From Stratiolaelaps scimitus (Eukaryota; Arthropoda; Arachnida; Mesostigmata; Laelapidae), in NCBI GenBank assembly GCA_019614645.1, contig JABWDB010000014.1, forward strand, positions 6,236,501-6,300,500: 64,000 nt of DNA, given 5' to 3'. The position numbers and the translations under genes are program-made. The notes under the pieces were generated by a model that was not told the origin of the DNA, did not search any database, and saw only the letters and a list, made by a program, of their open reading frames with translations. Positions 1 through 9,545 of the stretch are shown here, one piece after another. How positions within the stretch are numbered: the stretch's first letter is position 1; each line of letters begins with the position of its first letter.

Positions 1-1099
1 CCGTTTTTAACATCGCAGCTTTTTTAATGGAACATAATTTTTTCTAAACACTTCCAGGGGCTTAAATAGATCATGAAGATATAGCTACGCAACCCGAGGG
101 ATTAAATAAGGAAAGTATATATAAAATCGAATCCGAAGCAATTATTATCCCAATTATAGTTTTCAAATATAAAGCATTCCCAGCCACACGTTGCCAAAAC
201 CTTTACAAAGTGTTACGTCTGTCATCAACAGCGGATGTCCTTTAAGTCGAAATTCTCTCTAGGACTATCTAAAATAGCAACGAGATCTATAGCATATATT
301 CATTATGATATATTGAATTTCGCTAAATAATTTATTATGACGATTTTGGTAGTTGTTAGGTTAATTTAGTCATCTTTAGCATCATCTATATCGTAAATAA
401 TGTATCAGCCTAATAATAACTACGATATAAATAATAGTATTATATTAACATAGTGCAACCTTATGCAGCCATCGCGTCGGCGGGTGTGCAGGAAGTTGAG
501 AGAAGTTGAGATTACAAAAGAAATGGTCGTAGTTATAAGCCAGTTACGAGCTGTGAGGCGGAGTTCGGGGTTGCGTTTCAGCGAATCCTCTCACGAAGAA
601 ATCCTTGAATCTGCTCATAATATGAATATTCGATTGGAAAGTAGCTTTCAATCTGATTAGTGTGACCTGTGGAGGTTTCAGATGTCAGAACTATTTATCA
701 TAATTTTAACTGATTCGTGTTGGAAAGTGATCTGATATAAGAAGACTGATCGACTAATACATTTGAATGTTACTGGCCATATTAAAATAAATCCGAAAAA
801 CGAACTACAGGCACCATTTGTCTTGAAACCGAACTCAATCTGCTCCCGGGTTTTTCAACTCCTAGCACAGCTATTCTTGCGTCGCCGAACTGTCTGAAGT
901 TCTCCGATTAACATGGTCTCCCTTTTAAACTACTCCAGCAGTTCTCATCTTCACTCGCTTCACAAAGCCTCACTTCGCACCGAGGGCAGACTTGGCGCAT
1001 CGGTTTTGCATTGGGACGCATATCTCTTAACCTGAAGGACATATACGTATTACCGCGGTATCGACCTTGCAGAATCATTATTAACAACTGGAACAACGT
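1..1099. other. AT-rich flank downstream of the IDE-like gene
   Basis: No coding feature is supported here. The stretch is AT-rich and lies 3' of the stop codon of the minus-strand IDE-like gene, so its right end is presumably that gene's 3' UTR. A minus-strand AATAAA (TTTATT on +) occurs near 331-336 but is about 770 bp from the stop, so I do not assign it firmly. A short ORF at 463-660 has no recognisable content. Confidence 0.5.
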
Positions 1100-4000
1100 T
1101 CATAAAGCTATCGCGTCTTCAATGAAATCATGTTCCTTCCTAAACTCGGCTACGGCAATCATCACTTCCTCCGACCCCGCCCCGAGTCCCATCTCGCCAT
1201 GCGTCGATTGCGACTCGACCTTCACCACGAGTTGTCTCCTCTCGGGTGCATCACGTTCCAAATAGCGACCAAGGAATGAAATCATGTCGTCCTTAGATAA
1301 CTTCGCCATCTCGTCAGCTCTCAGCTGAGGTCGGTTGAACATATACGTGCGTTGCTTGATTTCCTCAAAGAGTCTGAAACAGAATGTGGCAAATGATTAC
1401 TGACCACCCTATAGAAGACTACAACGAATTAGAGAGTGTCATAAAATAGTATCTCGATAAGCTAAGTTCAGAAGCTTAATATCACAAGCTAAGTTCAGCT
1501 AAGTTCAGAAGCTTAATATCACAAGCTAAGTTCAGCTAAGTTCAGAAGCTTAATATCACAAGAGATTAAATTCAAATTGAATTAGTTTCAGAAAATACTT
1601 ACGTCTATATTCGAATGTTGCTAATTGTTGGAGAACAGTGAGTTCTTTACGAAACCGTACGAAGTATTGCACATCCTCAAAGAACTTCGAAGATTCTCCA
1701 GTAGTTTGTCGGCTCTACTTCAAAAGGCTTAGATACGTCTTAAATTACGCATAATTTGCAGGCGGAAATATTACAATACTTACTCGGCGAATTCAATTTC
1801 GAAGAAATCACGCTTTTTCAGAATATGGGCAATTGTAGCTTTCCTGATGTTCTCGAATTGTTCCAGCTTCATCTCTTTGAGGTGCTCTTTCATGATATCG
1901 TTAATCAACAAGTCGATACGATCGGGCGCAAGAGACAGATCTTTATCGGATACGACGCGAACGTTCATACCTGCAGAATGACCATGGAAAAAAATCACAA
2001 TGTTCTCAAGAGATCGACATTTGAATGTTTTCCAGACAAAAGAGGTGAGAGATTATTCTATGATTGTCGAAATCACCCTATTGGTAAAAGCACATTAATC
2101 CTTCACGTCATTTGTTTGCCGATATGTCCGTGACAAATGTGGCATGAACTTAGTGTTAAGAACTGTGCATGGGAAATGTAGTATGGGCATCTCAGAAGCC
2201 TCTCGGCAGGATAATGGTTATATTGGTTTATTAAAGGAACTTTAATAAACTAGTATAACTAATAAACTTTAAATAACTTGACAATTAGTACGTGTTAAGT
2301 TTCATTTGCCAGCAAGGCCAAGGCCGTAAAGTTTGCATATGAACAAATCGTAAAAAAAGTACAAAAGATGTTATATTATAAAATATGATATAACTGTTAC
2401 GGACTCCTGTCTCACCGTAAGAACCGTTAGTATCGTTCATCCAGACGTACACGTTTGTGCCGAGTTCAGTTTCCAACGCATGTACACAGCGACGAAGAAT
2501 CGCACAGAACAAATCAGTCAAAGCCTCCGTTCGTATGTCACCAGAGAAATTAGACCCGACCTGAAAGTAGACCTTGACGGCGTTCGTCAGATGCAGGTAA
2601 TTTTTGCAGTCCAACTGGTAGCGTTCTCCTCTGTGCAACTTGTAACAACGGAGGTTCGGCGTTTCATTGAATGTCCACGGCTTGCCTATAGCTTTCGCAA
2701 ACGATGAAATGGTTGAAGATATACTTTACAAACGACACAGTTATAGTTAGAGTCTATGGTACGCAACGTATATAATAAATTAGACCAAATGGCCCTTAAT
2801 AAAGAATGGCATTCTGATAATAATTTTCGGCACATTACAACCAATAGCTGCTAATCGATACAGGCAAAGTTCTTCTATACGCTACCTCTCAGCTCTTTAC
2901 GACTAGGTATAACGTAAAACGCATTACCTATATCTCCAGCAACGATGGTAAGTAGCCTGTGTGCTACTTATGGTAGAATAGCTTCAAAGGGTCATCACGG
3001 CAGAGAGCTAGATAAGAGCCATCAGAGGATTTTAGACCATGAGTAAGGAAATACATATTGATCACCGTCGTTTGAAACCACGACCCGCTCGACTTGCAAC
3101 TTATCTAGGGTTGTGGGCTCCTCTCGGACACGAGAATGAGGGTAATAATATTGCATTAGTTTCAGGTGATTCCATACTATTTACTCTATTACTATAATAT
3201 TTATTAAGCTCGATGACGTCTGTCTGTCCGACGATGACTTCCGTTTCTTTTACAGGATCTTTCCAGTGGTTTATCTTTTTTGAAGGTGATCATGTTTGGT
3301 ATCGTTGTCTAGCTACCAACGGAGGCTCTCTTTTTTTTGGGGTGAGGGGTGGGGATTGTCGGGGAGTGGGGGACAAAAGGGGGGGGGGTTTATATCGTTA
3401 GGTCTATGTAAGGGGTGTTTTTTGCATTTTTGGGTGCGTCTCGATGAGGCGAACAACTTTGCAGATATTGTCATCAGGTGAAAATCGCGTTTTGGGTGAT
3501 TTTTTTGCGTTTTTCGGAAACTATTTTAACATGGTGTTCTCTGCAAGGGCTACTTTTCTCGCGTGTTTCCGATGCGTTTCGACGAGGTGAACAATTTTCC
3601 TATAGGTATACCTATACCTAAAGTTGATATTTTTTTAGTTTTACCCAAAAAACCTTAACATGGTGCTCTATGTAAGGGGTCTGTTTCTTGCGCTAAATCG
3701 ACATGTTTCAACGAGCTGAACAATTTTGCAATAGGTGTTCCTATACCTAAACCTAACCGTTTTCGAGATGACGTTGTCGGGGGCCGAAAAACACCGAGGG
3801 GGTAATTTTTTCACTTCTTTCCACTTCATTAGAGTACTTTCCTTTTGTTTAAATTGTTCTGTTTTTTTTCTTAGGTTAAAGCCCATCGAGAGCGCTATAT
3901 TCCGAAAATTCAATTATATCAAGCATGCGTTAATCATTTTTTATCTGCAAAAAACAAAAACCTAACACAAAAAATTTCACTCTTTTTGTCGTTCTCTCAC

Positions 4001-6622
4001 ATTTTCATCTCGGTTTCTCTTAACAATGTCAATTGGGAAGTTGTTACATTTGAGAAGCGTCACCTGTTGGTATTTTTTAAGCTTTATTTCGTTCAGGTTT
4101 TTTTTAATTTGACAAATTCAATTATTAAGTTTAATGTTCAATTTATTCCTTATACAGAGCACTGAACGTCCGTATTATATTATTAATTGATACGTCTGGC
4201 TAAGCTAACAAATCAGCAATAGGTATTCCTACACCTAAAGTAGACCGTTTTCGAGATAATGTCTATTAGGCGTTTAAATGCTGAAAGACAATTGCCGGTG
4301 ACGCCGTCGGACAGGAGCCTTCGGCTCATACAACTGCGAAGGCCAGAATTGAGTCACGGTGTCGGCCAGGAGCCGCAGGCTATTGCCGACACTCACCTAA
4401 CTCAGAAACTCCCGAATCTCAACTTTTGATTTTCTCCAAATATGCAACAACTAACATATCGCAAGCAGGACTAGAGTTGGTCGCAGCCCGTAGGGCAAGG
4501 CCAACTCTAGTATTATTAGTATTATTACTTATAAAAACCAGTTACACATACCTTTCAGTGTATTACGGATCGCCTCTCCAAGGCTGCGAGCATCGTCTGC
4601 GGTCATATTTCCGAGTACTAGCGCTTCCACGTAAAGCTGCTGAAGGACTGCTTGCAAAAATAACTCGCATTGCTCTCCCGTACAGCCTTTGTCAGCGACC
4701 GCCAGAAGCAGCTGTTCGCAAGTCCAGTGTTTCTCGGTGAGGATGGTGTCGATATAATTGTCCACTTGATAGCACGGATCTTTCATTGCAAGCTTCTTCA
4801 GCTCATCGATATATTGCTCCTTAACGAAGTCGAACCGTTTTAGGTCAATCTTGAAGTTGACAAGCTCCCCACACACCCTTTCGAGAATCGCCTGTTTGTG
4901 CATATCGTTGTTTCCTTCAAGGTGCAGACGAATCCCATTACTGGTTGGTGTCAACTTGTATCGATAGCCAGCAAGAGCAATCGTGTTGAAGTAATCGTCG
5001 TTAGAGTCCTCGAAACTGCGTATCGCCACACATGTCAGGCAATAGCTAAGCGGGTCCTCATAGATTTTGGGCGATCGTAACTCAAGGGAAGCCGAGATTC
5101 TTGGTACGCTGTTGTCTTGCAAAAACCATATTCGAGTATGGGGCTCATCGACGAGTGCAATAGGAACGTTCGTGTACCTGGCGTCATCAGGGACCACTAA
5201 CATGTCCGTAGCTACTACTTTTGTAGGTGTTGGGAGGCAGAACTCTGGATTGACCTCGACCGTCTTCCACAACGAAATCTTTGAATCAGGTATACGCTCA
5301 ACTGAATATTCGATCGAAAAGTACTTCTCTAATTGATTCGTACTACCCTTGAACGTATTCGAAACCAAGACAATGTGGGCGTTTTCAGAAATCAGAAAAG
5401 ACAACATCTCCGAAATTGATTCAGGCCTGTACTGGTCGAGAAGGTGGTGTTCTGATAGGAGATCGGTCCACTCGTATAGTTGCACCCTTCTAACCAAACT
5501 GAATGGGTAGAACGAACCAGGTTCATCCTCCAGCTCGAAAGGCCAGTCATCCCGTTCTTTCATCTGTTCAAATCGCGATTCTTGTGGTCTATGCTGCCGG
5601 ACTAGCCTCAAGTACTGAAAAATAGCACTTACAACGTCATCTGTATGTTCCAAGCCCTCGGAAGAGAGTTTGACGTGCATTTGGAAAAGGCTGCTTGAGC
5701 ACCCTAGGATAAAGATATTAGTCACCCACCTCTTGCGTTTCAGATTCCACAAGAGACCTCCTTTGCTCGGGTCGATGAGCAGGCTTCGAAGGTACCTGCC
5801 TTGATCCGAGAGTGGAGAGTGTGGGAAATCAGGCAGCGGGAAGGAAACTATCATTTCACGAGTTTCGTCTACAGGAACAACTTTAACTTGAACGGGCAGC
5901 TCTTTCTGCGTAAAAGGATGCTCCGACCACTCGGGGGCTACCACTGACCGATTCGGTAGCGAACCGAACACATCGGCGACTACATCCGTCAGGTCGTCGA
6001 GAGAATCTTTGCCACGCACGTACATGCTCATTATGTTAGACGAGTACCATTTGCTATGGAAATCAATCAAAGCTTGGCGGATGTCAATGCCATTCCTATG
6101 CGGTATCGTATAGAGTGTTTCACGGTTTCCGCGATCGAATTTGGAGAAATCGTGGTCCGGGTTGCCAGTCACCTGTAGAATCCTTTCAAGTCGATAACTA
6201 TTTTCAGTCGAAATTGAACTGTACGTAAACTGCAGTAAGTCAATCGCGCGGTCGATACAGTTTTGGTTAAACTGGGGTTTGTGAATAACCTGCATTATCG
6301 TATCGAGGCCTTCCTTGAAATGCTCATGTTCCACCCGGCAGCTGAACGAGGTGTGATCTTTTTCAGTGAAGCCATAGTAATTGGTGTCCTGGACAAGGGT
6401 AAGCTGACACAGCCGTGCGAGTCCCTGTACACTCCTGGGATCACTCATAGACCCCACTTGAACAGTGAGAGCTATCGACGATTCTTTCGCAGCTGGATCC
6501 GACACGACGAGGACTTTGAGTCCATTTTTTAGCACGACTCCACGGCACTCATTCCAGACCCATGATGCGTCCTTTGGCACATCGTGTGTACTAGCGATAA
6601 GGTCGGCTAGCTTTGGTGGCAT
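1100..6622 (-). CDS. Catalytically dead insulin-degrading-enzyme paralogue (M16 family), 4 exons
   Basis: Exons in transcript order are 6622-4552, 2685-2416, 1970-1784 and 1373-1100, all with GT-AG borders; they join in one frame of about 933 aa. The start is ATG 6620-6622 (Met-Pro-Pro-Lys), which aligns with the internal Met of the intact IDE at 19.1 kb. An in-frame TAG at 6650-6652 lies just upstream. The M16 fold is recognisable throughout (NGLKVLVVSDP near residues 33-43, GNRETL, DFHSKWYSSN). The zinc site HFCEH is RLCQL at residues 70-74, the third ligand Glu of DSEH is Thr, and about 17 residues after the zinc helix are deleted. In exon 2 the LRTKQQLGY signature is LETELGTNVY. Peptidase activity is therefore not expected. 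The unbroken frame and kept splice sites argue against a simple pseudogene. A regulatory or dimer-partner role is only inference. Confidence 0.85.
1461..1561. repeat. 37-bp tandem repeat in the last intron of the IDE-like gene
   Basis: Two full 37-bp units (1488-1524 and 1525-1561) follow a 27-bp partial unit (1461-1487). Each full unit holds a doubled GCTAAGTTCA followed by GAAGCTTAATATCACAA. The copies are identical, so the expansion is recent. Confidence 0.9.
3403..3790 (+). repeat. Imperfect tandem array of about 130-bp units
   Basis: Three diverged units begin near 3403, 3539 and 3667. Each starts with a CTATGTAAGGGGT-like box, followed by a TTTCGACGAGGTGAACAATTTT-like box and then a CCTATACCTAAA box. 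A detached piece with the same AATAGGTATTCCTA and CGTTTTCGAGAT boxes lies at about 4215-4260. The class is unknown; it may be an old satellite or the inside of a nonautonomous transposon. Confidence 0.6.
4470..4511. repeat. Inverted repeat, 11-bp arms
   Basis: ACTAGAGTTGG at 4470-4480 is the exact reverse complement of 4501-4511, with a 20-base loop. It lies about 40 bases inside the intron from the exon 1 donor of the IDE-like gene. Confidence 0.7.
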
Positions 6623-6652
6623 CTCCGTTGTCAAAGTCGGACACAAAGCCTA

Positions 6653-7489
6653 TGACACCGCCGTCTGAGAGCCGCTAGGTTAACTGTACGTTCGTAACAG
6701 ATACACTGCGACATTCGCTTTATGCTAACGACTTTACCTGGCTTCTCTCCGTATAACCCTCTCCATCACCATGCTGATTGCAAGAGAGAATTCGGAATCG
6801 GAGACGTTGTGGTATTGTTGTCTATTTAGAAAGAAATGACCTCATCCCTGTTTCTGCCCTTTTGGGAAATCACATCTTGAACGATTTGCTCCTTTCGTGG
6901 CCACAGAGTGGGCGATTTTCTTTAGAAAAATATTTTTATAAATTTCACAGTTTTACCCTGACGCCCAATGAGTGATTCTAACACAGGACTTCGTAACTTT
7001 ATGCCGTCAACCGTAGGCTATTGGCATTATGTATTCATAAATTGTTTTATTACTCGGGTCTTGTATATGTACATATGTTAAGAAATCAAAGTTAAACATA
7101 AATTTCAAGCCTGGGCGGTGGACAATTCTGCACAATCACTATATCTACTGATATTATTAACACCAGTGAGAAAATGCTTTGCACTGGGCTTATCATTAAT
7201 TTACTGTAATAATAGGTATTTGACATGCTCAGTTTAGTGATTATCAAATATATCGCATATAAGGGCGTATAGAACATTTGTTTCATGTTCTTGTTACTAA
7301 TGGTCATCGAATCCCCATCGGGGTCTGAGGTAATCACCCATATTTTCTTGTCCTTACTGCGACTAGTCGCTCCGTGATTCTCTGGTCGAGTATCTCTGCC
7401 TCCTTCTGGAGCCTTATTCCCCCTCAGATCCCGTATTTGTCCAGAGGTGTTTGCGCTAAATGTAACCTCTCTTATCACTTAAGAGAGGT
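6653..7489. other. Spacer upstream of the IDE-like gene
   Basis: No gene seen. The left end should contain the 5' UTR or promoter of the minus-strand IDE-like gene, but I see no clear core element. The right end may hold more of the decayed retroelement lying at 7.5-9.1 kb. Confidence 0.4.
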
Positions 7490-9120
7490 TAAATAGCGTG
7501 GACAGTGCACTCTATCAGCCCTGTGTCCGTCAGTTGAACAGGCAAGACATCGGAGGATGTCGGAGCTACAATCTTTCGCCAAACGCGAACCGCCCCCGCA
7601 TCTGAAGCAGGATTTGGGTGCTGTTCTGTAGTCCCATATGAGATAGCCTCGTGCCCGGGCGCTAGCATCTGTAACATATCGGTAGCTCCTTCACCTTGCA
7701 CCATTTGGTGCCAATCTTGACTGTCTTCTGCTGCAAAAGCCTATTCGATATGGCTTTTGTAGCCCTTAGAACCGCATACCAGATGTCGTATCTACCAATC
7801 CTAGTCTCTTTCACTTCTATGTCTGTCTGTCTTCTGTGCATTTTTTCTAACAACATGGTTTTAATGACATCTTCCTGGATCCAAGGGTCTATACCACATA
7901 ACGTAACGGTGGACCTGTTATCTATCTTCCCGTGGTCAGTTTGTAACTTGCTCTTCTTCTTAATTTCTTCGGCAAATCTGCTCGAATCTCCAGAGGTTGC
8001 CTATAGAGTAGTTTGATGATGAGATCCCCGTCCCTTCCCTTTGATTCTCTCATGACCTCAGCCCCCACATTACCTGGATTAACGTTCTTCTTTAAACCAC
8101 ATAGAGTGTCTGCGAATGCCTTGCCTTGCGTGTTCTTGACTCTCAACGTGGCATAGGACCCCTCGTATCTAGGTCATTGGGCACCCCAGGACTTGTTCCT
8201 GCTCCCTCTGAAGGGGGGTCCGAGCAAATATGCCCCTTTATGATTCTTTCTCGATCCCGTAGCCTAGCAACATCAATGGATTTCCGAATGTCATTGGTAC
8301 GCCTATCGTTGGAGTAGTACAACGCCAAATTCAAGTGGGAATCGCAAGATCTTCGTTGACTATTTTGGTCATGATGCCTAACATCAAGCTAAATGTCCCC
8401 ATACGACAGGATGTTCCAATGGCACCGGAGCTACCGACCTTTCCCAGCAGTAGGATGCTGGTCTCGGGACCCGAGATGTCCATGTGTTCCTCGCTTTCAT
8501 AACTAACCTGATTCTTAAGCGTTAAAAAGACTAACCATTAAATGGCATACCGATGAACACTAGGTTGTAACTTGTAACCAAAATGGCGTTATCGGGCTCC
8601 AAACCCTGTGTTAATATCACCACTTTAATCTGATTCCTTAAGCAACCTTCCTCTGTATCCGTCAACAGATGATTGAGAATCGGACTCGGCTAATTAACCA
8701 AAATCATTCGGTCGATGTTCTCAATATCCAGTGCCTTAATGATTTTCGCCCGGAAGCGCATCTTTTTTTAATAATTCCGCCTGCCTGCAACTAGGACAGT
8801 TACCCGCCTTGAGACTAGGTAGTTGAATCTCAAGGGTCGAGATCATTTTCTGGGCTTCAATCAGATTCCTCCCAGTGTTTCTCATCCCTAGGGCATGTCT
8901 CTGATGTCTTGGGTTCCGTTCTCATTTGACAGCGTCTAACCCATTTTCAGCCAATGCTCTGATCCTATCCACTGCTTTAATTTTGCCTTCCAAGCAAACT
9001 GTAGAACGTTTGAGACCATCTCCTTCATTCTCCTTGTGCTAAAGTCTATCCAATATTTCCATGTTTCTTTCTGGCCACTCCTTCTTCTGTTCCTCCATCT
9101 TTTGTATTTGAGACCTAAAA
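7490..9120 (-). pseudogene. Decayed non-LTR retrotransposon ORF1 (gag-like)
   Basis: Reading the minus strand, fragments in several frames give the usual order of an insect-type LINE ORF1. First comes a charged, coiled-coil-like stretch (about 9120-8840, with stops). Next is a segment resembling the conserved gag block (8146-7922; QGKAFADTLCGLKKNVNPG, then GRDGDLIIKLL). Then comes a block with KTVKIGTKWCKV leading to CYRC (7856-7662), where a CCHC zinc knuckle is expected but the frame breaks. In such elements ORF1 packages the RNA. The assignment rests on motif order known for R1/I/LOA-like elements, not on a database match. Stops and frameshifts make it non-functional. No matching reverse transcriptase was found next to it. 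Confidence 0.55.
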
Positions 9121-9399
9121 TTGTCTCGCTCCTCCATATTAGTCTCTGATTTACCGACCACCACCTTATTCATAAAGTGTTGTGTCGCCTCCTGTCATCC
9201 TGTCAGTCATGTCGCTATTATTTGTTTTATGTATGCACGGATTTTGTACATTAACTATGTGCATATACGTATAGTGGCCACAAGACACACACATCTGGAG
9301 TGCAATTCGAAATTAGGTCTGAAATTCCGTACTGGCATGCCAACAATTCCCTTAACTTCTCAGTGCAAGGTGACCTCATAGGTCTCCGCAGGGCTTACG

Positions 9400-9545
9400 T
9401 AGCACATTACACTATTCCTATACTATAGGAATTATTAAGTTTCTTTTGTTACACACAATGCGTGTAGGCATATGTCGCATCGCGAGACTTGAACCAGAGA
9501 CACCTAACTGTTTCTTCCAGCAGGGAACTTAGCCAGGAGGATATT
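9400..9545 (-). mobile_element. tRNA-like SINE head with A and B boxes
   Basis: On the minus strand, TGGCTAAGTTC (9535-9525) resembles a pol III A box and GGTTCAAGTCT (9495-9485) a B box, about 40 bases apart. The stretch around the B box (GGAAGAAACAGTTAGGTG...) aligns by eye with the head of the SINE copy at 29.8 kb. The T-stem does not pair well, so I do not call a functional tRNA. Confidence 0.4.

Larger units (their letters stand above)
2686..4551 (-). other. Intron 1 of the IDE-like gene, repeat-filled
   Basis: This 1.9 kb intron occupies the position of the 149-bp intron 1 in the intact IDE paralogue. It contains T-rich repeat units (3403-3790), a ten-G run (3379-3388) and an inverted repeat (4470-4511). 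No conserved coding sequence was seen. Confidence 0.75.

Noticed and set aside
9485..9540. Functional tRNA gene
   Set aside because: A and B boxes are present but the T-stem and acceptor stem do not pair.
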